This document shows positions 10,888-23,053 of a stretch of DNA of 64,000 nt, in pieces. Numbering within the stretch: position 1 is the first letter of the stretch; the number at the start of each line of letters is the position of its first letter. The stretch comes from Zygaena filipendulae (lineage: Eukaryota > Arthropoda > Insecta > Lepidoptera > Zygaenidae). The DNA lies in contig OU015663.1 of assembly GCA_907165275.2 (NCBI GenBank), positions 6,646,501 to 6,710,500 of the forward strand, in the 5' to 3' direction. The translations under genes were made by a program, and so were the position numbers. A model generated the notes under the pieces. That model did no database searches and was not told the DNA's origin. It saw nothing but the letters and a program-made list of their open reading frames with translations.

Positions 10888-11447
10888 GGCTAAAGCCACA
10901 CCACAATTTTTTTTAAAAGAGCTTCGCTTATTGCTAAGAGCCAAGGAACTCGCTGAGTGAGTAATACTATTGAACAGACATATTGCATACTATCACAGGT
11001 GGCCACACTATCAACTAGCTAGGCACCTACCTAGGGGCGTCGCTTGCAGTGTGTAACGAGGCGGCTGTATGCCACTCGTTATGTTAATCCTGTCTCATTT
11101 CTAATACTTTTATTCTTAAAAACCAAAGACGTAATATAATAATTTAATCATTGTTAAAAACCTATTGTATTTTATATATTTTTTTTTTAATTTAATATTG
11201 TTGAATATTTTATTTTGATTTCACATTTTTTGGAATTTCTAATTTACCTATCTAATAAATTCTTTCAATCCTTAAAAATCTAGTTTTATTGGAGCTAGCT
11301 GGTTATCTATCCCCAACGTACGACACGAACCTAATCAGTGTGGCCAGCTGCGATAGTATGCAATATGTCTGTTCACTAGGATTAGTCACTCAACGAGTTC
11401 CTTGGCTCTTTGCAATGAGCGAAACTCTTTGTAATGTGGCTTTAGCC
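10888..11447. mobile_element. 560-bp foldback MITE, PIF/Harbinger-like
   Basis: Arms of about 120 bp are inverted copies: GGCTAAAGCCACA...GCCAAGGAACTCG on the left and their complement ending TGTGGCTTTAGCC on the right. TTA flanks both ends (10885-10887 and 11448-11450), as expected for PIF/Harbinger. About 325 bp of unrelated sequence lies between the arms. Confidence 0.65.
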
Positions 11448-11459
11448 TTAGTGAAATCC

Positions 11460-13340
11460 TATGTTGCCCTAACTGTGTGCTTATTGAGTGATTTGAATCT
11501 TGATAGTTGAATCTAAACTAGTAGAGACTGTCTTGTTATTTAGTAAAATTTTGCTATAAGCAATATAAGTTAGTTTGGTATACCGAATAGCCTAGTTCGA
11601 AAGTTACTCAGTTTAAATATACATGCAAAATTATCTACACTGACCTTTAAAAGATAAAGCTTGAAATGGTATTCTAATGTCAAATACTTTTGTAGGTATA
11701 GTGGTGGCTGTAGAAACACGTTTACCTCCGGTAAATGCTACCATTATGCTTCTTTCAAGTGTATCAAAATTGGTAAAAGTAACACACAATATCTATAGCG
11801 GCTTATACACGGAATCAAATTAAAGTAAATGTAATTAAATAACAAGTTCTTTTTCTATGAATGTTTTGTGTGTCTTTGCCTTAGAAGAAACAAAAACTTT
11901 CATGTAAAAGAGCTTAAAAGCCGTTTTATTCCGCTTGAACCACGCATATAAAGAATAACTTGAAGACAATGAAAATTAATAACTAAAATTATATTTAATA
12001 CCTACTCGTATTATATAATTATCACAAGTGTGGATCATCAGAGTACATATATTACCTATTATGCGTTGTGAAAGGTAGAAGGTATTTTAGTCAAATTCTT
12101 AATACATATTTGTATTCTTCCCTTATTAATTTATTTATAATATTTGCATTTAAGTTAAAAATCATTCATTTAGTCTAATTTCACTGCAATCATCCCATCG
12201 AAAATGATTTATTACCTTATTTGATACAATGTACATAAATGCAGTTTAATTCCAAGGTGTATAAAATTTATATTTTGATGTTGAATTTGGAATAACACAG
12301 GTGTCTAGTAAAGTAAGCTATTACTGTCATATTGTTAATCTCAAATATTCTCATTTTCATAATTTTATTCATTTAGAATTAACTTTAATTTTATTTTAGT
12401 CTAATCTCTTATTGTTATGGCCGTGTCCTTAAAATCATAGTTAAGAAAATAAAACTTAAATCAGCAGGACAAGTATGTAACTTTTATTACTATAATATAG
12501 TTTCGATCAGAAACATAGCGATTTTGTGATTAATTAATCATGTTTAGGCAGCTTCAACTTTTGAAGTATGTATCTTTTATTTTTTTTATTTCAACATTAA
12601 CAGGTATTTAATTACAGTTTGACATGCACTTAAACTTTTGATTGATTGCTAGATGTCAAAACGTACATGTTGCAATCGGAAAACCGCCATGTTTTTATTG
12701 CAACCGAAAAATTATAGAAACAAAAGTTACATAATAGCCCCTCAGATTTATCTAAACTCAAAATACCTTATTAATTGTATTGTTCTTTCTAACGAAAATT
12801 AAGACCATTGGCGTATCGAGCGGCTTATTGGATGGCAAGTTTCACTCGCCTTCTGAATACAGCTATTTTATTATTTTATCAACACGATGGAAACGTCTTA
12901 GATTTGGCTACACTGAAACCGGTCTAACTGTAAGTAGTTCAGTAGGGTTGTCTAGCGAAAGTTTGATTTTGAAGACGATTGTTAAGTACCTACTGAGACA
13001 TATTGAATTACAGAATATGCCGTTATTTGTGCATTGTTTTTCTAATTTCTATTTAGTTACAATTCTTGATAGATATTTTGATAAAAATCTCTACGGAAAT
13101 GCTATAGGTACTTTAATAAGTATTCGAAAATGAACTTTGCAGTTTTAAGGATGTCGGTATTTTATATAAATTTATTTGGCTCAAATGTACATAAGCAAGT
13201 ACAAAAATGTATTATAAATGTAGAGTTGTCTATCAAACTGTTTAGTTTAGTTCTTACCTATCTGAATTAAATAAAATCAGCTGAAAATATTTATTAATAT
13301 GGTTTATTATTTCTATAAATAGGGTACACATATTATCACA
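11460..13340. other. Intergenic AT-rich stretch before CDK20 3' end
   Basis: A 117-codon open frame at 12780-13133 (plus) has no recognisable motif, and I do not count it as a gene. Nothing else was identified. Confidence 0.45.
13303..13308 (-). terminator. Candidate CDK20 polyadenylation signal
   Basis: TTTATT on the plus strand reads AATAAA on the gene strand, about 42 bp after the stop. A second one lies at 13290-13295. Confidence 0.35.
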
Positions 13341-13349
13341 ACAGCATTA

Positions 13350-16300
13350 TCATTTTTGTTTGTTAAATATGCTCGGTTTGGGCATGTCTTGTAACGACGA
13401 CGGCAGTGGTTTGTTCAGAAACCATTGATGTCGTAGTGCCTGTAAAAAAAAATTGTACCTAAGTGCAATAAAACGAAGAACGAGAAGATAATATTAAACT
13501 AAAGCGTAATGTAGGTAGTACAGTCTGCATCAAAGTAGGTGGCTAAGCAATTCAGGTATAGTAGTTATAGATATTGACGCATACAATGCTTAAAAATAAT
13601 AATATAAATACCTACCTACTAAGTTTGTGCAGATGTTATTGAATTTTTTGACTCCGGAATTACAGTGCAGTTAACGCAACGATGCCGCGAGCAGCCCGAA
13701 ATTAAAACATGCATTATATCCATCCATGTTTCTTTAACACAGATTGGATTCCCGCGCTTTGGTGCATTGATTGACCAATAGTATCACAGAATTTGAGCCG
13801 AGCTTTTAAATAAATACTCGTCAGCATAACACTCAAAAGGAATCTTTAAAAACAAAATGTTATATTAGCAAAGTACCTCTTTGGGGGAAGTTCTCTTCTT
13901 TGAGTCGTAGATCACGAAAGATTTGATGAGATGTACTGCGTCGGGATCTACACCGGGTAAGAGTTCATGCCAAGGGGTGGGAGAGGATTCCGGGAACGTG
14001 ATCTTGTGGTAATCTGGCAGCTCCAAGTGTCCCGGCCACGACTCCTCAGTGGGCGTGCCCAAGTGTTTCAGTACTATCGCCAGTTGCTCAATATCAGACT
14101 CACCCTAAAATCAACAGCATATACTTAGTATACATAAATGAACGAAAATTGGAGTAAGTTCTGATATAGAGCAAGTTTAAGGCTACTCCCTCTACTTTGC
14201 TATCTGTAATCTGACAGATTGCTCTGCCATGGAGTTATTATCTAATGAAATCGGATACTGTATAATAAGTCTATGAAAATAACATTTATTGTTGTATTAT
14301 TAAGCTTCTATTCTTTGATTATGCTTAGATCATCGCAATTTTGAGAGGTTTAGGCGTACTTACTCCTTACTAGACGTTATTCCAATTTACTATGATGCGA
14401 GAATAAGAACCTGCACTTACATATTTTTCTTTCATTTTAAAAATGCAAACAATATTTCATATTGAAATCTAAGGTACCTAATATGTAGCGTAACTTTGTA
14501 AGTCCTATACGTACGCATAGAACTGACTAACCGCGAATAGGGGCTGCTTTGTGATCATTTCAGCAATGATGCAGCCAACTGCCCATAAATCAACTTTTTC
14601 TGTGTAATATCTTGCCCCGTATAACAACTCGGGTGCACGGTACCACCTGAAAGAGGAAGGTGGCATAGTAAAGAAATTTTTAGAAATTTTGGTAAGAACA
14701 GTTTAATTTCAACAGTGATAATAGTGCCTACCAAGCTTAAATATAGCATGAGCTGCAGTGCGATCCGAAAAAGGGACAGTGTTAGTAACATCGCGTCGTA
14801 GTGGAGCTACAACGCAGATTTAAGTAGGTAACGTATGTAGAGCCTCCCTAACTTGCTTAACTTAAAGTTTACGTGGACTGTGGCAAAGATGTGCATGAAA
14901 ACCTTTATGGTAGCTAGTATGTCGGCCTTCTCTCGGTGAGGAAAAAAGTAAGAGTATTTTTGAGTGAGGAGGTTTTGGCTCCTAATGATTTGATATCGTT
15001 AGAAAAAATATACTACGTACAATTTTGTTACTTATGTAATTGTTTATTCATGCTTCTACACTTTACTATGTTATTGTTAGACAGGAAAGTTACATTTAGA
15101 AGAGCAGAAGCCTTATAGACCACTTCAGATTCTACTAAGAACAAAATTAAATATGCTTAAAGAAGACATAATTAAATTATTTTCTTTTATAAGTAAGTAG
15201 GTCCTTTTGAGTTCGATAAACGTTGATAAGTTAGAATGTCCTTTCAGATTTAAATGACTTTTAACATGCCTTTATAAGAGATTTTATTTAAGGACTAGCT
15301 ATGCCCCGCGGTTTTACCCGAGGAAATTTCGGAGATCCCGCACGAATTCGAATTTTAAAAATCCTTTCTTTGCGGATGCCTACGTCATTACAACTATCTG
15401 TATCTGTGCCAAATTTCAGCGAAATCCGTTCAGTAATTACGGCTGTCATGAGTCAGTCAGGTTTGCCTTTTATATATTTAGATCTTAGATAAAGGACTAG
15501 TTTCTTTGTAAAGCATAAATAGTAAAAAAAGCGAAATAGTAGTAGTACATACCGCGTAGCTACCTGATGTGAGTAAGGTCTTCCACCATCCGGCCAGTAA
15601 AGGCGTGCGAGGCCCAAGTCGGCTATCTTCAATATACCTTCGTGATTTATTAGCAAATTTGCTGGTTTCAAGTCCTTGAATAAAAGAAAAAAAAATGTTT
15701 TGTCGAGCCTCGTTTCATTGGCATGACTGCGTTTACATATCTAATGTAGGTATCTACATTGAGTGACAACTATTGATCCGTAGATCGATCGATTAACGGT
15801 CAGTGCGCAATTTCCAGCTAAAAGAGCGGCCGCTCCTGTTTAGTCGAGGTACTTTGAGTCGTAAGCTTTGAGAACCTAAGTTTGTTTTCATAGTTATGAT
15901 ATTTTTAATTTATCTTTTATACATCACCTAGATGCGTTGTTAGACTGAATGTTAGACAGCCACTTTTGGGTACGACTTTAGTATTGTGCATTTAGTTACA
16001 ATATCAATAGGAGACCCAATGACCACAACGCAACCGATTCAATATCTTTCTGGTCCGAAAAGATTCGCCACAACATAAAAACTGTTTTTCGCTTTAAGTC
16101 TAGGTGAAGAATAAAGTAAAGTCAAAGTCAAATCCTTTATTCAAATGTGGCTCTTTTTGACGTCAATATAATTAGGATATTTAATAACTGTAATTATATT
16201 ACAGTTATTATGACAGCACCCATAAAATATCCACCCTTCACAGCTTCCTATTGCTATGGCTGAAGAAAAGAAGCTGCGCAACAAACTCTTCAGCAGCACG

Positions 16301-17846
16301 CTGTCAGTTTAAAGTTACAAAATAGATATATCTATAATATAATTAGTGGTAAATCAACTTGCAATTAATTATGTGAGAACAATGAGCCGTACCCAGCAAT
16401 AAACTACCGTACAGATACAGAGACATTAGGAGTTAAACTAAGATTATCTATAATATAATAGTAGACCAGTCATGACCAGCACCAACTGACAGCACCTGTC
16501 CACGAGTATGACGTGCTCGTAAGCCCCACCCCGCTCAACCACCTTAGAGGGAACCGAGCGACCCGACTCACACGCCACCGCCAGCGATACGATAGTCACT
16601 ATCGTGTCAATGAAATTGAATCTTAATTTAATAAACAGGTAAAGCCGGTAATGGCTACATAGTGCGCACACAACTTTTTAATAAATCAATTAATAATAAA
16701 TCAGAGGAATTTGATTTATTTTTAACTAATGCCCATTTTACCCTGTGCATAATATAGTGGTCGTGCATATACCGCGTGCCTTTGAGCAACATCATAGAGT
16801 ATGCCTTGACCCTGGGGAGCGTCAGCTCGTGTTGATGATGATGCAACATCTCCCATAACCCGGAGCTCATGTACTCCAGCACCAGCACCAAGCTCATGCC
16901 GCGAGGAAACATGTCGTATAGTTTTATGATCTGAAATGGAAGAACGTCCATGACTGACAAAGATGCAGCTTTTATCCTAAACAGTGAACTTCGCTGAATC
17001 TGTGAGAAACTTAATTTTGAAGGTGATTGCTCAAATACCATATACTACATAAATATATTATAGCATACAATCTTTGATTTTACTAGTTGAATCACCCGAT
17101 TTCTATACCTACTTAAATGAAAACTAGCCCTACATACACCCTATGCCAAGACACCTACCTATCAACATGCTGTTCCCCACAGTTCAAAGTAACTCACATG
17201 AGTTAAAGACTTTCTCGGGAACTTTTTGTTCCGGTTAAAAAGCTTACGAACGCAGTGATGATATTTCACGGGTGGTGGTAATTTAATGCTTTTATTACGA
17301 ACGGAATTTTAGATAAAACTAACACTATGTGTTAAATCTCTATAGGCAGGGGTCCATTGTGCAGCTGTGCCCTAATTTGCTAAATATATTTTGATTTATA
17401 GCAATGATTCAATGAATCGCCGTGATTTTTTTGGATAGGTACGTAGGCACCTATCCTACTTCAGGTAACTGGTAAGATATCACGAGAAAATGAATGGGGA
17501 GATGGGACCCAGCTTTACAGAAATTGAATTATAATTTATTTATGGTACGTCTACCAAACATCGCCGAAACTTATCTTGCTGTCCCCTGATAGTGTGCCTG
17601 ATAGTGCGCGTGCCGTCACTGTGTATAGGTCAGGTATGGGTGGCTTACATATTTACACCGCAGTAGCTGCAATGCTTTTATCTCCCTCATAACGTTGACG
17701 GGTATACCGTCCTCGAGGTTCTTGATGAGGATTTTCTTCAGAGCAACCACCCGCCCGGTAGGTAAGTGCCGGGCTTTGAATACCAGACCGTGGGCGCCTT
17801 CGCCTATCCGCCCCACTACTGAATAGTTCGATACCTTGCTATCCAT
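13350..17846 (-). CDS. Cdk20: Cyclin-dependent kinase 20 (cell-cycle-related kinase)
   Basis: This is a Ser/Thr kinase of the CDK family. Its vertebrate counterpart acts in cell-cycle entry and in ciliary/Hedgehog signalling. Six exons: 17649-17846, 16742-16930, 15553-15674, 14532-14646, 13877-14104 and 13350-13439. Phases agree at every junction and sum to 313 aa, close to the 346 aa of human CDK20. Visible are the glycine loop GEGAHG, the VALKK lysine, the MREIKAL helix, [10 protein letters not shown] (HRD completed across the exon 2/3 junction), the activation segment [20 protein letters not shown] and the [10 protein letters not shown] segment. The CDK20-like insert [10 protein letters not shown] is diagnostic. 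The metal-binding motif is DLG rather than DFG. The start is the ATG before [16 protein letters not shown], in context AACGAATGG. Introns hold a Helitron copy and a LINE 3' fragment. Confidence 0.93.
15295..15489 (-). mobile_element. Helitron-like element in CDK20 intron
   Basis: ACTAGCTATGCCCCGCGG is on the left, and its 5' TC end (TCTAAGATCTAAA on the minus strand) on the right. It ends 64 bp from CDK20 exon 3. Confidence 0.7.
16113..16316 (-). mobile_element. LINE-like 3' end in CDK20 intron
   Basis: Tail words GTCAAAGTCAAA and TCCTTTATTCAAATG are followed by CACCCTTCACAGCTTCC, a common lepidopteran retroposon 3' end read in reverse. It includes a short perfect inverted repeat TAACTGTAAT/ATTACAGTTA. 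No reverse-transcriptase frame remains. Confidence 0.45.
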
Positions 17847-18553
17847 TCGTTTGAAGAAAAAAAACTGAAATTTTAGATATTTTTTTTTATTGTAACTTTT
17901 AGATAACTACATAAAACCGGATCCAAGTATATTTTATTAATTTGTTAGTAGTTTTCGCGCACCCTCATATTATCACACTCATTACACAAATCTCCAAATA
18001 ACGTACCCAATACTCTTTGCAGACTCTTTGATAACATTACTGTTAGGCGTTTGTTACCATAGTAACAACCAATTAGGTAACAACCAGTCAGTCGGCTAAA
18101 GTTACCATAAGGTCCTACAGTCTAGTCTACGTCGCTTATTAATATATTCGAGCTGTGCCATGTTAGGTACATTTCGTATTATTATTTACTAATATCTTTG
18201 GTACATTTATTGAAGTAGGTAGGTACTTCTCTCGATATGATTTTATCCCAATGGAGCTTTGCCTTTATTTTTTGTTGATGCGAGATCAGTAGGTAGATTA
18301 TAGATTTATTTTATCTGCTATAGGTAGTAACACAAAGTCACAATGGCAATGTCGATCGGAATTACTAAAATTATTATACACATTGGGCCTTTTATTTACA
18401 CAGATGTACTTAGCTAAATACACCTGTTTTAATAGTCAGCATGCTTCTGTACCTATTAGGTAACCTATTGTAAGTAAGTAGGGATATACGTAGATTTCTT
18501 ACTAGTTTTGAACATTAAGTGCAGCGTGGTGGTCCTGAATTACTTAATTCAAA
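17847..18553. promoter_or_regulatory. Divergent intergenic region between CDK20 and the UGT
   Basis: These 707 bp separate the two start codons, so both promoters must lie here or in 5' UTR introns. It holds short near-repeats (GTTACCATAGTAACAACC) but no convincing TATA box. Confidence 0.4.
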
Positions 18554-21296
18554 ATGAAGTGGTGCTATACGATACTGTTCTTTCTATATTTCTGTCACAT
18601 TGCTGCTGCAGCAAATATATTGGCGCTATTTTCTTCTTTATCTTACTCTGATCATTTAGTTTTCCGAGGTTACGTTTCTCTTCTAACGCAGAGAGGGCAT
18701 TCCGTTGTCGTGATGACGTCTTATCCGGGACAATTTCAACATCCAGATGTCGAAAACATTGTGGAATTAGATGTCAGTGAAGAATCAGCCAAATTTTGGG
18801 ATGAGTATAAAAACTTAATTACCAATGTTGATGATTATTATCCATTAATGAAGTCTTTAAATGAACTATCTCTCAAAGTAGCTATTGCGCAATTGAAATC
18901 TAAACAAATGACGGCGTTGTTAATAAATTCCAATGTGAAATTTGATTTGGTCGTAACGGACGCTAACGTCCCGTTGTTGTATGCCGCTGCTGATAAATAC
19001 AATGCATCACACATAGCAATAACACCTTCCTCGGGAAAAATTCACCAATACGAGGCAAAAGGAAGCCCAACTCATCCTCTGTTCTATCCAGACGAGAACA
19101 CACTCAGCTATGGAAACATAGGATTCTGGCAAAAAATTACAGAATTGAAACGATACTATCATACCAAACAAGAGTATAGCAGTAACTACCTTCGTCTGAG
19201 CCAACTCGCTGCTGAGAAGTTACTTGGATTAAAACGCGATCTCAGGAGCGTGGAGTTTGAGATCGATGTATTGTTTGTGGCCTGCAATCCATTGCTGGTC
19301 GGAAAGAGACCAAACGCATTGAATGTTGCTTACGTTGACGGCATGCATATCAAAACAGATGTTACTCTACTAACGGTAAGTAAATTTTAAGTTATAGTCT
19401 TCGAATAGTCTAGTTTGAAAAATGGATATTATACCTATAGGTAGGTACATTTATCCTTTACTAGCAGTTCCCTGTTGTTTTACCCGCGTTAATTACGATG
19501 TTCCCGCGGGAATTCTGTGACAAAAATTACCATATGTCCTTCCCTGTACTCCTGACAATGTGTAGGTATCTATGCAAAATTTCATGACAATCGTTTGAGC
19601 CGTTAAGGCGTGAAAACGTAACAGTCAGACAGAGTTACTTCTGCAGTTATAATATTTGTAGGTACCTACCTATAGGAATGTAAATTAATTGTCTGACAGA
19701 TCGTTTTTTGTACGACACGTTGCGCCCAAAGAGTAATAAAGTCACTGCGGGTTGCGCCAACCAAACGCATCACCGCTCTCTTTGAGCGTATTTATAGGTG
19801 GTTCTATCGATTAGTTTACCTATTCTCATTTTCAACAAAACATTAAGTTATGTTTGATTACTTGAGTAGGTACCTACCAATATGTATATTATTTTACAGG
19901 ACTTGAAAACTGTACTGGATTCTGCTACGAAAGGTGTCGTATATTTCAGTCTAGGGACTATCCAAGAGTCAGAACAACTATCACCGATATTGCTGCAAAC
20001 TTTAGCTGACGCGTTTGGTGAGCTCCCGTACACAGTGTTATGGAAGATCGGAAATACATCAATGATTAAACTCTCTGAGAATGTGATAGCGTATCCTTGG
20101 TTCCCACAACAGGAAGTATTAGGTGGGATTCAAATGATATTAGTGACTCATGTTTGTTTAATGTATGAACCTACCTAACATATTTTTGGCTTGACAACAG
20201 CTGACTAAAACTGTTCATTTAAATTTCAGCACATCCCAATATCAAAGCATTTATAACGCACGGAGGTTTGAGATCCTTAGAAGAAGCTGTGTTCTATGAA
20301 GTCCCGATTGTTGGTTTGCCATTAGTTAAGTCAAGAAAGACTTTTATGGGAGAAATTACTAAACATGGTGCTGGAGAGATTTTAGATCCGTACTATTTGG
20401 AGAAAAATATGGTTAAAACTACTATTTTAGCTGTCGCTGGTGAGGAGAAGTAAGTCCATTTATTGATTTAATTCCACGGTTAATTTCCTTTAGTTATATT
20501 TGTTATATTCCCTATATAAGTAGGTATATAAAACAAAAATGAATCCCTATTTCCCTTGGTCATGGCATCACACCTGAACTGCTGGACCAATTTGGCTAAT
20601 TCTTTTTTGTTGTGTTTGTTATTGTAAAGAGAAGAAGAATATGAAAGAATATTGGAGTTCCTGCGGAAATTCCAAAACTCACGCGGATGAATCTCCGAAA
20701 AAGTTGGATCGATTTTGATGGGACTTTCACTGCTTATTAGTTGATGTTATAAGGAGTAAATTAGGCTACTTTGGAGTTCCTGCGGGAATTCCGAAATCCA
20801 GGCGGATGAAACCGCGAGGCACAGCTAGTTAAAATATAAGATAATCTCACGCTGTATTTTAAGGGTAGGTATAACCTATTTTGGATATGTACGTACCTAT
20901 AGGTATGTACCTATGTAGTTTAATTAATAATAATTTATGTATTCCTGTATAATATATATGGGCGATTTATTTATATTCTCTTTTTTATGCTGTAGGTATC
21001 AAACTGCAATATCGCTGTTGAAAAGCAAAGCAGAAGATACAGCAATATCTGGCCCAGATCACGCAGTGTGGTGGACTGAATACGTTTTACGAAATGGTGG
21101 CGCGCGTCATCTTCGCTCGCCGTCTGTTGGCATATCTTCCATTTCGTACTATATGTTGGACATACTCAGTTTGCTAATTTTTGCAGCTATGACCACAGTT
21201 TATACCTCTTACACTATATTACGTTTTCTTATACGATGGTGTCGTATGCGTTTCTTTGGTCAAACTGGTTTAAGTGGAAAATTTAAAGCTTTGTAA
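18554..21296 (+). CDS. UDP-glycosyltransferase (four exons, 521 aa)
   Basis: By family, this is an ER-membrane enzyme with the catalytic domain in the lumen, transferring sugar from a UDP-sugar to small lipophilic compounds. Exons are 18554-19375, 19900-20122, 20230-20449 and 20996-21296. Phases close and total 521 aa, the usual length. There is a signal peptide (residues 1-19), an N-terminal SYSDHLVF with the expected His, and FDLVVTD. The signature spans residues 341-361 (WFPQQEVLAHP and FITHGG). A membrane helix lies near 475-500, with a short basic tail. The donor Asp-Gln after PL is missing: residues 379-385 read PLVKSRK, where most UGTs have a GDQ motif. The ATG context is TCAAAATGA. 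Intron 1 and intron 3 each contain a Helitron copy. No other UGT lies in the window, so this is not within a visible tandem cluster. Confidence 0.92.
19461..19662 (-). mobile_element. Helitron-like element in UGT intron 1
   Basis: CTAGCAGTTCCCTGTTG is on the left and TTATAATATTTGTAGG on the right. The interior AATTTCATGACAATCG is typical of the family. Confidence 0.7.
20509..20828 (+). mobile_element. Helitron-like element in UGT intron 3, duplicated 3' domain
   Basis: It starts A|TCCCTATATAAG and ends GAAACCGCGAGGCACAGCTAG|T. The GAGTTCCTGCGG...ATTCC block occurs twice (about 20655 and 20773). Confidence 0.7.
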
Positions 21297-21320
21297 AGTA
21301 GCTTGTTAAAAAAAATCACT

Positions 21321-21326
21321 AATAAA
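21321..21326 (+). terminator. Polyadenylation signal of the UGT
   Basis: AATAAA lies 25 bp after the stop codon, and a second overlaps it. The 3' UTR would be very short. Confidence 0.5.
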
Positions 21327-21439
21327 ATAAATTACATTAACTAGATAAAAAAATACATGATTGTTTTAAAAATTACCCTATATTGTAACCGCGGTTTCTT
21401 CAGAGTCTGAGTCATAAGAAACACCAATGTTTAACATGT

Positions 21440-21545
21440 ACCTACCTATACAGGTGGCCGGAAGATTGACGTTCTTCCGACCAGCCTGTATAGACATATA
21501 GGTAACAAATGTTTACCTACTCTTATGAGGGGATCGAACCCGCGA
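21440..21545 (-). mobile_element. tRNA-like SINE fragment
   Basis: GGGGATCGAACCCGCG is the complement of a tRNA B box. The A-box side is not clear. A foldback element follows directly. Confidence 0.35.
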
Positions 21546-21792
21546 TATTACCGCCGCACTCAGAGTCGACTTTAATGATTACTTAGTTAAGTATAAATTT
21601 TTAAAATAAAACTGTCGCAATCAGAGACGTTCAGTAAATTAATGTCAATTGGCATTTAATGAGATGTAACTTAATTAGTTATGTGCCAATCAACATTAAT
21701 TTATTAAACTTGTCTGAGTGCGGCAGTTTTGTTTTAAAAATCTATACTGAACTAAGTAATCATTAAAGTCGACTCTGAGTGCGGCGGTAATA
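21546..21792. mobile_element. Near-perfect foldback MITE, 247 bp
   Basis: Arms of about 110-120 bp start TTACCGCCGCACTCAGAGTC and end with its complement GACTCTGAGTGCGGCGGTAA. TA flanks both sides. The spacer is very short, so a transcript would fold into one long hairpin. It lies 250 bp beyond the UGT stop. Confidence 0.85.
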
Positions 21793-22209
21793 CTTTTTTC
21801 AGATTTCTTAAGAAAGTATAATAATATTTAGGAGCTAGGTACCTATTATTAACTTTTATTAAAAGTTTTCAGTCATTTCAGAGAATCATTTGTTGAACCA
21901 CGTTCCTTTGCGTGACCGTTATTAAAAAAACAACAATTAAGTTTTAGTTCTAGATAAATTAGTGTAGACTTTATGTACAAAACATACAAGGAAGAGAACA
22001 GATTTTTTTGGAGAGGTGAAGATCGAAGAAAGAAAACGCTTTCAGCATCTATCGGGGTCGTATCGAGTTATTTGTTATTCCAATTTCCAATCACAATTCA
22101 GCAGCCATTTTGTTATCCAAGAGAGAAACAGACAAATTTTTTATATATTTTTATTTTCTCTTTTTGGATTCAACACTGAGTGTTATTTGCCACTTTAATT
22201 TTTGGTATT

Positions 22210-22670
22210 AAGACGATAGGAAGCAAAGGTTAAAAAAAAGGAATTATCGTAAATCGTTTCTATAACCAAACCACAAACTACTTAGAGATACTACCATACC
22301 CATATTTTTTTTGTAAAGGCAAGGGAAACTTAGTCCATACAGCCAATTCAAATGTTTTATTTTCTTCTGAAGTTAAGTAATTAGGTACATCGAAATGCAT
22401 GAGATGCATTTCGATGTAAATGACGCGCAAGCCGCAACTTAATAAAAAAAAAATCTGTTTATATTCTCTTATTTATTTAATTTATTTAAGTATAAGTATA
22501 TAATTACTATCTTGTTCCATTTTACATAGTTCATCCCATTCTATTATTCTTATTACAACGTACGCCCAAAATTTTCGCTCGATCATTTTAAATTCTTTTT
22601 TCAAATTACATCAACGTGACACTGGCAACAATGTCATGACATTGCTAAAGGCCTAGTTGCCAAGCCTTAA
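22210..22670. repeat. Diverged relative of the 624-bp TIR element
   Basis: The words AAACTTAGTCCATACAGCCA and GATGCATTTCGATG correspond to AAACTAAGTGCATACAGTCA and GATGCATTTCGATTC in the 3258-3881 element. It includes a perfect 14-bp-arm palindrome at 22387-22417 (ACATCGAAATGCAT / GAG / complement). Confidence 0.45.
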
Positions 22671-23053
22671 TAAATTATAAAAAAAAAAATTTGCAAAACA
22701 GCGTAAAACAGCATGTTCTCTTCTGTTCTCTTATTCGTCTGTGAAAACAGCTGTGATAAATAGTCTAGCTCCCCTGTATGTTTATTTATTTTACTCTTTG
22801 GTCTAGCAGTAGGTAGGCATCGTAGTGATTATTTTAATGATCTTTTTTGAGACATACATACCACGTAGTGATTACCTTCTCTCTGTACATACCTTTTAAG
22901 TACGTAGTTTCATGATGTGTGTAATTAAGAAGTCAAATAACTACACTACCTATACTTAGTTTGCGTAGTGATTAGGAACATTTTCTACAACAGTTTCTAT
23001 GTGCTTTATTTGGACTTGCGAAACTAATTTGTTCTGATCTGTCGAAGACGAAA

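Noticed and set aside
12780..13133. 117-codon plus-strand open frame downstream of CDK20
   Set aside because: No recognisable domain; likely chance in AT-rich DNA.
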